DNA of 64,000 nucleotides from Beroe forskalii (Eukaryota > Ctenophora > Nuda > Beroida > Beroidae): the NCBI GenBank assembly GCA_011033025.1, contig WFMF01000167.1, positions 1 to 64,000 on the forward strand, in the 5' to 3' direction. Position 1 is the first letter of the stretch. Each line of letters begins with the position of its first letter. Below are positions 1 to 10,500 of this stretch, in pieces. A program made the position numbers and the translations under genes. The notes under the pieces were generated by a model. That model searched no databases. It had not been told where the DNA came from and saw only the letters and a program-made list of their open reading frames with translations.

Positions 1-1026
1 TGGTGAAAGTCACGTGGTTTGTTGGGGGTCACGTGGTTTGTCACGTGGCTCAAGCACGGTGGTTGTTGTGAGAGATGAGCGCAGGAGTTTTAATCTTCAC
101 CAATCATGGACTATGGAGAAAAATATGAATACCACACACTTTACTTTAAAGTAATTAAATATGTTATAATTGTTCGAGATTTAAAATTGAACCGAAAATG
201 ATTTGATTCTATTTTCATAATAATACAGTATGCTTCTTTTTCGAGAGTATGAAGCGTTTGATTCAGTAACAATTAATGCCCAAATTTGGTGGATTAGCCA
301 TATCAGTCGTACATAATATGAAGTATTGAAGTATATAGCTACCCATCTAACTAGTCTACTACCTAGTCCTAAGTAAAACGAAGGGACTTAAAAATGTATA
401 AAAGAAAACACAGGCACAACACATTACAACACAATAAGGGAATTCGTTATAGAATTTAACTTGATCTATATCTCACAGACACATAATATCGTCTTATCTT
501 AGTATCTTTAATATTTTGATAAATTAACCAGTCATAAAATAATAACTTACAACGTTATTAAGAAATGGGAGGCAAATAAAATTGTTAGCTTTATTTGACA
601 TTAATAATCTTCGTAAAAAGAGCAGGGTAACACTGGGCCAGCCATAATCTAAAAGCAACACAGAACTACAGAAATTCAAAAAACTTTTGAAGTTATATTT
701 GTTCATTGTTCATTAAAAAACATGTGTGCAGCTACCAGCTATCATACAGGAAACAATTTAAAATTCTTTGACGATCATTTCGCAAATAAAATCTCAGATG
801 ACTTAAAAATGCCATCCCAAATGATGCTCAGATATGCATCGGTAATATCACAATATCAATAACAATATCAGTATTCAGTAACATCGGGAAAAGTGTTATC
901 TTTTATCTGTCTAAACATATACACGATGACAAGGTTGATGATATAAATTTATAAATGCCATAAAAATCTTCATAAAAATCTAAGTACATTATCAAATGCA
1001 TTTTAAAACACTATTTAAATCTGACT
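1..1026. other. AT-rich flank, no gene seen
   Basis: I see no coding exon here. Three CACGTG hexamers (E-box palindromes) occur within the first 50 bases, at about 11, 30 and 42, inside a short imperfect tandem repeat. The rest is AT-rich sequence lying downstream of the 3' end of the minus-strand FPGS gene. The short open frames are not supported by similarity to anything I know. Confidence 0.5.
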
Positions 1027-2601
1027 TTACTCTCCACAAAGGGCAGATTGCGACTGGTTAGGTTGTGACCGCTCATCCAGGAAGTTTGGTTGTAAGACAT
1101 GAAGAGTTGCCCCGATGAGATGAATGCTGCCAGTAACCAACACATCTACTTCCAGACCACTGCTTTCTATGTGAGCAATGGCTTCCTCTACAGAGGAAAA
1201 GGAGAAGGCAGGCACATCCGGGCACATCTCAGACCATTGGCGCCGATTCTCCTCTGCTCTTTTCACCATGCCACTCTTGATGTCTTCTGGCCACTCACAG
1301 TCCTTCACGACGTAGGTGTTGCTAGCTATGTTGGGGCAGAAGATCACTTGGTCAAGCGGTATATCACTCGTTATGATGTCCAGGAATTGCTTGATCTGCC
1401 TGTCACGGGTTGTGTTGGCTATCAGTATCTTTTGCCTTTTGTTGGGTGTTGACTCGGTGCACCTCTTAAACCACTTACTGCACATCTTTATACTAACTGG
1501 TGTATGAGCTCCATCTAAATAAAAAGTAGAGCTATTCCTGTAAACAATATGATAACGCCCAGGCCACTGACAATACTTTATACCCTCTAAGAAGGGCTTT
1601 GGTATCAGGAAAGGAGAAGACACTACCTCACGCACCCCATCACCATTGCAGAGTGAGTTAGACTTTTGTTCCCGGATAGAGATCCAGGTCTTGGCAAGCT
1701 GGAGAGCCAGTGAGACGTTGTCTGACCAGGTCTCAGCAGCAGTTGCCGAGGAAGGGGCATTGGGGTACTCCTCCAGAGAAGGGACAGTCAGCAAAGGAGC
1801 TGCTTTGGAGGCAGCCTCCTCCCTCAGCACAGGGACACTGTCCTGGTAGTGTTGTGGAACAGTTAGCACGGGGACTCCTGGTTTCATGATCCCAGCCTTC
1901 TCCCAGGCTATCTCGCCGATTGTATGCCCTAAAATGGAGCAGTGGTCATAGCCCAGGTGGGTGATGGCTGTCACGACAGGATCTGGAGTAACGTTAGTGC
2001 AGTCAAACCTCCCTCCAAGACCCACTTCCATCACAGCGACATCTACCTTCTCCTGCAGAAATACGTAGTATGACATGACCACCAGGTACTTTATGAAGGA
2101 GGGGTATCGCGAGGGAACCTCGTCAGCATTCTCTATTTTACACTGAGAAAACTTCTCCCACATCTCGTGGAAGTATTTGCTGAAGAGCTCTCTTGATATA
2201 ACCTGTCCGTTGAGCCTTATTCGCTCCCGGATTTCCATAAGGTGGGGGCTGCTGAAGAATCCTGTGGAGTAACCTGAATGTCGGAGGATTGACTCAGTCA
2301 GAGCACAGGTAGAACCCTTGCCTTTGGTTCCAGCAACGTGAATCACATTGAGAGACTTCAAATCAGATGAAGTTATCCCAAGCCTTTCGAGGTAAATTCT
2401 TGTTAATTCCACGTTAGCATTCCTGGTATTGTATTGCTGGGTTTTACTTTCCTTCTCTGAATTTGATACCACACCAGATATTGATTGAAGGGATGTCAGC
2501 TTTTCCACAGCATCATCATGAGCAGGACACCTCGAGAAGCCACGTGATGACACCATTCTATAACGAAGAGTGTTGTGGAAGTTCTTAATGAGGAGCTGCA
2601 T
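1027..2601 (-). CDS. FPGS: Folylpolyglutamate synthase, single exon
   Basis: 524-aa uninterrupted frame from ATG to stop. The family adds glutamates to reduced folates using ATP, which retains folates in cytosol and mitochondria. Visible landmarks: P-loop GTKGKGS at residues 91-97, the omega-loop motif SSPHL at 117-121, EVGLGGRFDCTN from 192, a THLGYDH segment at 214-220, EKAGIMKPG at 234-242, GRYH at 348-351 and YLDGAHTP at 361-368, in the usual order for the Mur-ligase fold. Length is close to other animal FPGS proteins. The first 45 residues are basic and poor in acidic residues, like a mitochondrial leader, and a second Met at position 16 could start a cytosolic form; that dual use is inference from the family. 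Vertebrate FPGS has many introns and this copy has none, so it may be a retrogene or an intron-poor lineage gene. No frameshift or missing motif was seen. Confidence 0.96.
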   Translation of the reverse strand: MQLLIKNFHNTLRYRMVSSRGFSRCPAHDDAVEKLTSLQSISGVVSNSEKESKTQQYNTRNANVELTRIYLERLGITSSDLKSLNVIHVAGTKGKGSTCALTESILRHSGYSTGFFSSPHLMEIRERIRLNGQVISRELFSKYFHEMWEKFSQCKIENADEVPSRYPSFIKYLVVMSYYVFLQEKVDVAVMEVGLGGRFDCTNVTPDPVVTAITHLGYDHCSILGHTIGEIAWEKAGIMKPGVPVLTVPQHYQDSVPVLREEAASKAAPLLTVPSLEEYPNAPSSATAAETWSDNVSLALQLAKTWISIREQKSNSLCNGDGVREVVSSPFLIPKPFLEGIKYCQWPGRYHIVYRNSSTFYLDGAHTPVSIKMCSKWFKRCTESTPNKRQKILIANTTRDRQIKQFLDIITSDIPLDQVIFCPNIASNTYVVKDCEWPEDIKSGMVKRAEENRRQWSEMCPDVPAFSFSSVEEAIAHIESSGLEVDVLVTGSIHLIGATLHVLQPNFLDERSQPNQSQSALCGE

Positions 2602-2808
2602 TACTTCTCACCATTAGCAACATTCCTCAACATAAAACATTTATCATTCTACTGAATCAGTGGACAGGTCAGTGCATTTCATATTTCTGTTAGGGACGTT
2701 TAGGCCTGCGATACATGAAGCATCAAAACAATCTTTTTTCAGGGTACTGTATTCTCTTCAATTTGAAAATATGCTTGGAACAAGAACTTTAGGGAAAATG
2801 AGAGAATA

Positions 2809-3085
2809 GCGGTGGCACTAATATACGGCTGTTTTAATCAGACGGCCGCAAGGCACAATTTATGGACGTTTTACAGGACTTTACAGCCATTATACAGCCC
2901 TTAGACGTATCTTTAAAGTTTTAAAGCAGCCATTTTGTCACTGTTACAACGCCGTGAACGGCTGTATATAGGTTTAAAAAGCCGTTTAAGTACCGTATAA
3001 CGGCCGCTTAATAACCGTATCATGCCAAAAAAGCCGTTTTACAGCCTTACATTGCCTTATAACGGCCGTAGAAGTGTCACTGCAG
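2809..3085. mobile_element. Small TIR-like element rich in ACGGC/GCCGT
   Basis: The ends read GGTGGCACTAATATACGGC on the left and, reverse complemented, CAGTGACACTTCTACGGC on the right, an imperfect terminal inverted repeat of about 18-20 bp. The interior repeats ACGGC and GCCGTTT motifs on both strands, so it can fold on itself. No ORF and no clear target duplication were found. It lies about 200 bp upstream of the FPGS start codon, within what may be promoter DNA. Confidence 0.5.
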
Positions 3086-3089
3086 TCCT

Positions 3090-4240
3090 CTAATTTTTAA
3101 TTAATTAACAGATTCAATTTCAAGACCAACAAAACACACAATATAAAGGAAAAATAAATCAATCAGGTACATACATACTTACATACTACAATACTTTGTA
3201 CTGTGTACATTATAAAATGATCAATAAATATTTTTTAAACAAGCGCTTTTCATTTTCATTAATTGGTTATTAAGTATATTCTTCAAGTTAATAAAGTTAA
3301 ACTCCAAAACTTAAAATCCAAACATAAATATATTATAGCGGTTGAGCTAAAAATCTTCAATATATAACATTTTCTTAATAAAGTTTTGTGCGAACTGTAA
3401 TACTGTAATTATCAATTTCGATCTTTTTACAAGTTTTATTTTAGATTTTATCCATGAAAAATATTCTCATGTCATAAATAGACATTGAAACATTACTATT
3501 GGAAAAATAATTCAATTGTGGCGGAGCTTTTATCAGAAGATTATAGGGTTACCCGACAGCAATACCTACAACACAATTATATAAATTTGAAACTGAAAGA
3601 TTAAAAAATGCATTAATAAACGATTCCAAAATATAAAAATATGAAATCAAACATAATTAAACACTGACAGTTTACGATAATTTGGTCCATAAATATGGGC
3701 TGAGGAGGGGTAATTCTGAGAATTGAAATTAAAAAATTAACATGAGCCATGATTGTAATTGGTAACAATGTCGTGACAGGTTCATTATTTGAAATGATCA
3801 GTAAAAATAAACACCACTTTTACAAAGCATTTTCTCTGAATGTGAAATACCTGTACATCTTTTCAACTCAGTGCCTATTGACTTATTGAGTATTGTCGCC
3901 CCAACTATGCCGGACTGCGCAACAAGTTCGTAAGACTTAATAATGTTTAGAATAATATGTAGATTTAATCCTTTATAATAATGATGATAATAATAAACTA
4001 TGGTAGCTTGGAGACAGCAACGAAAGAAGTTAAAACTACTAACCCTTTATGCACAGCTGTCTATTAGAGCTGAAATAAGACATTCAATCCAAAATTTCAA
4101 AAAACATGCATAAGGCATGTTGATTCAAAGCAGCATAATCAAAATGCTTTCAGATGCATATTTAATTATAATTTTCAATTAGTTGTTATATTAAAACTTT
4201 TATCTGGACTCTGGATTGTGGAAAATGTAACTTCTATGAT
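3090..4240. other. AT-rich intergenic DNA, no gene seen
   Basis: The sequence between the 5' end of FPGS and the 3' end of the next minus-strand gene is AT-rich, with scattered poly-A/T and an ATGATGATAATAATAA-like microsatellite near 3978-3996. I found no exon, RNA gene or long repeat in it. Confidence 0.4.
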
Positions 4241-4245
4241 CTCCT

Positions 4246-5445
4246 TTACTCTGGTCCTGTCTGTGGTCGGTAGTCCCTTCTTCCAGACAGCCACCTGTGA
4301 ACAGGAGTCACTGTTTCAGCAAGCAACCCAAAGTAAACCGTCTTAGTAGCAGCCAGCCAATCAAACATGACCTTAGAAAACCACTGGCAATTGTCCACAG
4401 ATCCGTGGTACTGCTGACCCAGTTCATCAGTATCTACAAGACGTTGGATGAGAGCCCTCACACTCCTGTCACCCTTACAAACATCCTCCGTTATGAGCTG
4501 AGGTCGCCAGTAAAACCAGGATTTGCACCTCAACTCACTCCCTACCTTGTCTCTGACATCATCCTGTGAGACACCATTCTGCAGGATAATGTAGGAGCTG
4601 TTCTTCTCAAGTGACCACCAGACCTCTTGCAGCGAATTGGTGTCCTTTGTATTGAACGTGATGTAAGAGTGGAAAAGGACCATGTTAGTGAAGAATTTCT
4701 CACTTAAAGGTACCTTGTGGACGTAAACATTTTGTATCTTGTTGCTACCTGAAGGGTCTAACTCAGTTTGCAGAACACCCAAGAGATCTTGACCAAAGTC
4801 CTGCCGACCAGTTGATCCAATCAAATCTATGAACCTGATCACACCTTTCCACGCATCACCAGTGCTTTGGAACCCTGGACTTCGAAGCACTCCCTGAAGC
4901 GGCCAGAAACTCTTGGTCTTTGCCAGTTTATCGAACATTTCCTTGCAGAAGTGAAAGGTATCCCCAGGATCACGCTCAAACTGAATCTCTACGATGTACT
5001 TATCATTGATGAACCTCATGAGGGACTCAACAGACGAATTGCTCTCATCCTGCCGTATTAACCTGGAACGTGCACCAAAAAGCTGGCCGTAACTCAAAAC
5101 ATCGTCATCAGGATAAGGATGCGTGAATTGACTGAGGAGCAACTCTCCCGGACCATCTTTGTAGTCAGCATTAAAGACCCACCACCTATCATCATCGGTT
5201 TGCAATGTGACTAAGTAGAAATCCGGGTAGTTGTAGTTTGCATAGGTTGATAAGGTTGATCTTATTCCTCGGTTGTTAAAACAACCGTAAACTTGAACCC
5301 TGGTAATTCTTTTGTTGGTGGAACCACCCAGCATGATTTCTTTAGCTCGGTCTAGACTTATTGCCTCATCCCAAGGAGGAATGATCCCCGTGCTGAAGCG
5401 AATGAGGTTGTGATATCTGACATCTCCTCCAAGGTAGCAAGACAT
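4246..5445 (-). CDS. Uncharacterised 399-aa protein with two related domains; H/NC motif in the second
   Basis: Single uninterrupted frame from ATG at 5445. I do not recognise a named family. The protein contains an internal duplication: residues ~73-183 align by eye with ~254-373. Matching segments include FHFCKEMFDKLAKTKSF (164-180) against CQWFSKVMFDWLAATKTVYF (353-372), SSVESLMRF (137-145) against RSVRALIQR (327-335), and FYLVTL (76-81) against HSYITF (259-264). The second copy has His259 at the start of a predicted strand and Asn352-Cys353 in DNCQWF, recalling the His...NCEHF arrangement of LRAT-type NlpC/P60 thiol hydrolases. The first copy lacks both residues at the aligned positions, so it would be catalytically dead. 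No signal peptide or membrane segment is evident. The enzyme-fold reading is inference; a Trp-rich structural duplication without catalysis is the alternative. A TTGCAG just before the ATG could be a splice acceptor for a noncoding exon. Confidence 0.78.
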   Translation of the reverse strand: MSCYLGGDVRYHNLIRFSTGIIPPWDEAISLDRAKEIMLGGSTNKRITRVQVYGCFNNRGIRSTLSTYANYNYPDFYLVTLQTDDDRWWVFNADYKDGPGELLLSQFTHPYPDDDVLSYGQLFGARSRLIRQDESNSSVESLMRFINDKYIVEIQFERDPGDTFHFCKEMFDKLAKTKSFWPLQGVLRSPGFQSTGDAWKGVIRFIDLIGSTGRQDFGQDLLGVLQTELDPSGSNKIQNVYVHKVPLSEKFFTNMVLFHSYITFNTKDTNSLQEVWWSLEKNSSYIILQNGVSQDDVRDKVGSELRCKSWFYWRPQLITEDVCKGDRSVRALIQRLVDTDELGQQYHGSVDNCQWFSKVMFDWLAATKTVYFGLLAETVTPVHRWLSGRRDYRPQTGPE

Positions 5446-5709
5446 ACTGCAACCTAATAAGGAGTGAAGATTTTTAAACTCAATCGCAACAACAACAGCA
5501 GCAACAAAATACGAAAGGGGTATAAAGTAACGATGTAATTGTAGAATTCAAAACAACACACCAGAGAATACATAGCAGTGAAACACACTGATAACCAACA
5601 GGAAATGATCAGATTTAAAACTTTAAAATAAATATTTGGCATTAAAAATGACACAACATCATATCATCTATAATAATGATACCCCTGCCTGATAAAAACA
5701 TCTAGAACA

Positions 5710-5864
5710 GTTATCACCACCAAAACCGTTGGACGGTTGGTCTAGTAACCCCCCGCTGGTTTGGATGTGATCAGCCCATTTTGTCTCTTTTTAGGTTCCG
5801 TTGTCACATCCAAACCCGCGGGGGGTTACTAGACCAACCGTCCAACGGTTTTGTTTGTGATATC
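5710..5864. mobile_element. Foldback element with ~60-bp arms
   Basis: The left arm (about 5710-5770) and right arm (about 5803-5864) are nearly perfect reverse complements. They share CAAAACCGTTGGACGGTTGG and then a CTAGTAACCCCC stretch, with mismatches mainly at the outer ends and around CCCGC. The loop is only about 32 bp (5771-5802). There is no coding capacity. The form fits a snap-back MITE. It sits about 265 bp upstream of the ATG of the 399-aa gene. Confidence 0.8.
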
Positions 5865-5880
5865 TTGACAGATGTATGTA

Positions 5881-6000
5881 GTTTGAACCCATATTACTTG
5901 CCCAAAGGCAGTTTGGACCCACGTAACTTGCCCTCACGTGATCCGAACCCACGTTACTAGCCCACATGCAAGTCTAACCCACGCAACTTACCCAGACGAA
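5881..6000. repeat. Four degenerate 30-bp tandem units
   Basis: Units begin with variants of ACCCACGTAACTTGCCC and recur every 30 bp four times before decaying near 6010. They lie directly beside the 5710-5864 foldback and before the 143-bp tandem repeat, forming a composite repeat island. Confidence 0.75.
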
Positions 6001-6050
6001 GTCCCAAACTACGTTATTCTAACTTGGAATTACTAGAATTGATATATTTC

Positions 6051-6372
6051 TTAATTTCTACAAATCGTCCACGTGAACTCACGTGCTAAAATATAGCAAC
6101 CAGATCTAATTTCACTTGCATTAGTCGTATTTGAACTCATTTCAACGTAAACAAGTCGAAAATCCCGTGTGAATATCAATTTTTTTAAATCCCCTAATTT
6201 CTACAAAACGCCCGTGTGTACTCACGTGCTGAAATATAGCAACCAGATCTAATTTCACCTGCATTAGTCGTATTTAAACTCATTTCAACGTAATCACGCC
6301 AAAAATCCCGTGTAAATATCAATTTCTTCAAATCCCCTAATTTCTACAAAACGTCCGCGTGAACTCACGTGC
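6051..6372. repeat. 143-bp tandem repeat, 2.3 copies
   Basis: The phrase TAATTTCTACAAA recurs at about 6052, 6195 and 6338, giving a period of exactly 143 bp twice. Units share CACGTG-type hexamers (ACTCACGTGC), AGCAACCAGATCTAATTTCA and TCATTTCAACGTAA. A diverged relative in inverse orientation is visible around 61480-61950, inside the insertion at 61081-62418, so the sequence is dispersed. Confidence 0.8.
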
Positions 6373-6699
6373 TTTACTAGTCCATCGTATATTTCCCATC
6401 CCTTTTCACTGTGAGACATGGAGAAACCATCATCAGTTCACCATCGTATCACAGAATAGGACTACAGTACAAATTTTCGTCATTCACGTAATTTCAATCA
6501 ATTTGCAGTTCAATTTTTAGAAGCCTCCCACGTCAACAATCTTCGGCCTATCACCCTCAAACTCGTTTTATAGCTAAATCTCAAGGTCTAAAAGCAGCAT
6601 ATCATAGTAAAACATAATCCGATGAAAACTCTTTGAGTTAGAGATGTTCAAAGTAGCGCAAAATAGCGTTCTATCGCAAAATATGTTATTTTAGTGGTT

Positions 6700-7215
6700 T
6701 TACGCGATTTTGATGACGTCATTACAGCACCAAAATAGGCTCAGACCAACTTCCTATATAGCCTAAGCCAAAATTCCGCCTTAGAACAACATACTTTGGC
6801 CGGTCTCATCTCAAGATAAGTCGCAGTTCTTGACATCTCACTCGTTTAAGCTTTGTCCCATAATTTGGAAATCGATTTTTCACGGTACCTTAGAAAATCG
6901 TGCATATCTCGATGAAAATTCGAGATAACCCAATGATCCATATTATTTTCTGAAAGCTCTTTAAATTTGCTAAAAATCATTCTGAAAAATCAGAGAGCTA
7001 CCTCCTTTCCTTCTTGGTGAAAAATGCGCTCGAAAATGGCCAATTTTCGCTAAGAAAGCAATAAAATTCCGCTAAGTTGATGACGTCATAAAAGTGTCAT
7101 AATGACGTCACCAGACTTTCTCACATAGCCTAATCCACAATCCCATCTTAGATCAACAAAACGTGACCTCGATCATGGCTCTACCATTTCCCGTTCTTGA
7201 GATCTCATCTTTTTT
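6700..7215. repeat. Diverged ~370-bp direct repeat with TGACGTCA palindromes
   Basis: The segment starting TGATGACGTCATTA near 6711 resembles the one starting TGATGACGTCATAA near 7079. Both continue with a TAGCCTAA block, a CTTAGA(A/T)CAACA block and TTCTTGA(C/G)ATCTCA. Three TGACGTCA (CRE-type) palindromes are present at about 6713, 7081 and 7102. No ORF is seen. It may be part of the same dispersed element as the 143-bp repeat, since part of it (the TAGCGTTCTATCGCAAAATA region near 6660) also has a counterpart near 61470. Confidence 0.55.
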
Positions 7216-7331
7216 AGTTGGGTCCCAATTATCATGATATTATTATTATATATTATATCTTATATCACCCTGTGACACTCGTTCCTCTAATATATACCCT
7301 GGCCAGTCTTTTTTATTACCGCGGGGGGTTA

Positions 7332-7349
7332 CCGCCCTGGCCAGGGCGG
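7332..7349. repeat. Perfect 18-bp GC palindrome
   Basis: CCGCCCTGGCCAGGGCGG is its own reverse complement and stands out in AT-rich surroundings. A GCGGGGGGTTAC string just before it also occurs in the right arm of the 5710-5864 foldback. Confidence 0.6.
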
Positions 7350-7582
7350 GAATTGAATCAATCAAAGCTGTATCAGATAAGAAACCCTTCAGATAAGAAT
7401 CATAATTCGCAAAACACAAGTGATTGATATCGCCTAATTGTTTCATATCATGAACGTGACGGTCGTTGGTTCAAAGCCCCGTTAGCACTGGTAATTTTCA
7501 TGCCATTCGAGTTTTTGGGTGCGACTGTCGACTATTCAACTTACGGCACAACTTGATGGTGGATAAGTTTTACTTAGGCACC

Positions 7583-10500
7583 TCATGTAGCCCCTAACAC
7601 AGCTGTATTATATAAGTCCGACCCTTTCACGTAGATTTCAAAGGTTGGCATTCCAGCAGCTATGAGAATATTGTTTTGAGTTAGGAGAGTCAACAGACTC
7701 GCAGATTTATCCACTTCAACCTTCTTGTCACCTGAAATAAATCAAGCATACAGTTTGAAAGTCAAAAATGGTGGCTGATCAAAAACACAACCTGTTGAAA
7801 ATGATTTCCAAAATACATAATTGCAGACCAGAAAGAAGCTAATATGTATACGGTTGGGATCAGAAAATACATGAATACATCAACAATAGCGCATTAGTAC
7901 AACCAACAGAAGAACAAACCAGAGTCGTAGATGACAGCGATTGACTGCAGTGTGTATTCCCCATCTGAATCCCACTCAGGACTGCTGCCCTCAGGAGGGA
8001 ACATGTAGGCGAGGTGATCAGAAATACTGTGGATCTGAGGGATTAGGGAACATGTAGGCGAGATGATCAGAAATACTGTGGATCTGAGGGATCAGGGAAC
8101 ATGAAGGCAAGGTGATCAGAAATACTGTGGATCTGAGGGATTAGGGAACATGAAGGCGAGGTGATAAGAGATACAGTGGATCTGAGGGATTAGGGAACAT
8201 GTAGGCGAGGTGATAAGAGATACAGTGGATCTGAGGGATTAGGGAACATGAAGGCAAGGTTATCAGAGATACTGTGGATCTGAGGGATTAGGGAACATGT
8301 AGGCGAGGAGATCAGAAATACTGTGGATCTGAGGGATTAGAGAACATCTAGGCGAGGTGATGAGAGATACTGTGGATCTGAGGGATTAGGGAACATGTAG
8401 GTAAGGTGATGAGAGATACTGTGGATCTGAGGGATTAGGGAACATGTAGGCGAGGTGATCAGAAATACTGTGAATCTGAGGGATTAGGAACATGTGATGA
8501 GAGATACTGTGGATCTGAGGATTAGGGAATACAGTGATCAGAAATACAGTGGATCTGAGGGATTGGGGAACATGTAGGCGAGGTGATCAGAAATACTGTG
8601 AATCTGAGGGATTAGGGAACATGTAGGCGAGGTGATAAGAGATACTGTGGATCTGAGGGATTAGAGAACATGAAAGCGAGGTGATAGAAGATACTGTGGA
8701 TCTCAGGGATTACTAAGATTGAAATCAAGGGGAATATTCACCGAGATCTATTACTTCATTAGCAGAGATGTATGAAAGGAGACTGTAGATCAATGTTTTA
8801 TCATGATCCAGCTTACAAGTAAGAAAAAAGCAGGCATCCAAACTCTCGCAGAATCGGCACATTTAGACATATCATAGACTCCAATTTATGAGTTACCTCG
8901 CAGAACTGCTGGATGACGTCACTAGTACAATGGCCAGGGTAGAGGAGTCTGACAGGCCACACGAGCTGCCCCTCCTCATTCAGCGTCACGTGACCATGGG
9001 AGGAGCACTTCAGACTTTCTACCAGCCTCCCGTCCCGCTCCACCTGACTTTCATGCTCTTCATCTGATGGTTCATGGGCGAATTTGTTCAGTAAGCAGGA
9101 TTTTTCACTTCAAAGTTATAGCTAGAAATTTAATTATCATGGCTCACTCGGCGCTGTTTCGCCAGTGACACTCAGAATCTATGGGTGATCTATAGAGCCA
9201 TAGATCACCCATATATCATCGCTCCGCATTGCATCAAATACAAGCTCACTATAATTTCCACATTAATCCATTCAATCCCATCATCTAAACGTCCTGTCAC
9301 AGTCTAAGCTGAGCAGTGGTATGACAAGATTCAGCTTGAGCTGCCAGACTAATTCAATGAACGTGAGGCATGTGTAGATTATGTCTGAAATATTCTAGGT
9401 ATATTTCTAACGTTTATAAAACGTACCAGGCAGGTAAAGGTTTAATTGCCTTTCCCGTAGCGCACATAGAAGCTCTTGGTTTTGTCTTCGTTCCTTCACT
9501 TCAAATGCCCGTCTTTTTCGCTCATTTCGCTCGTCTTCTTTCAACTTCTGCAGTTTTATATTTGGAATTTTGAAAACAAATATCGAGACAGATACTTTAG
9601 AAGGTTTTTATGATTCAAGCCTCGGCGTTAAATCCTTCACGCAAAATTCCATGATTAGTGTGACGATTTCAAGACCACCCATTAATAAACATTCGACGTC
9701 AAACGCGAAAAATATACCAGTTTTTCACAGCGATATCACTGACACAGCGCTAAAATCCCACGCATGTGACAGTCTTCTTTATAGAGTATCTTATTAACTA
9801 CCGCATTAAATCCGTTCTTAACTTCTTATAATATAAATGTTTATTGATCGGAACCGATAAATATCTATATCGGAATATCTATCATTGGCAACTTATTATT
9901 AAAGCATTTGATTACGTAAAAGATACCTACCCAACCATGCATAATATCGTACGGGGCGCGTTGCATAAAACAGATTGCCCCATCAACATATATACACTGA
10001 TTAACTAACGAACAGCATATTTTCTATAATATGCACGACTTTATTATTGTCAAATGAACCATTTACCCCATTTAATAAACCAGACAACGAAATTCTTAGT
10101 TACAGAAATCATACTTTCTGAAGGAAATATTTGTTCACAGGACTCAAAATGAAATTCCAAATACACCTGGTATGGTTGGTGTTACCCGTTGACCCTCTCC
10201 GTTAACTTAAATACTCATTTATAGGAGGATAACTGATTGGGAACTGGGATTTGTAACACTTAACTTCACAACTTCATAACTTACAAGCAAGTCAAATGAC
10301 CTGTGCGAATAAGTTACAGTGTTATGATAGTCACCGTTTATAAAATCAACGAAAGCAGTTATTTAAGATTTGTATTATTTACATTGATAACCGTTGATAA
10401 CTTTATCATGTTGTGTTAGTTGTTTTGGTGATTTCTTGATATATCGTACGGTGAAAGTGTTTTATAGTTTAATACGTACAGTATAGTCAGTAATATTACA

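Noticed and set aside
1099-1849. Plus-strand ORFs across FPGS
   Set aside because: Shadows of the minus-strand FPGS coding sequence.
7440-7500. Possible tRNA gene (GGTTCAAAGCC B-box-like string)
   Set aside because: No credible A box or acceptor stem pairing could be made.
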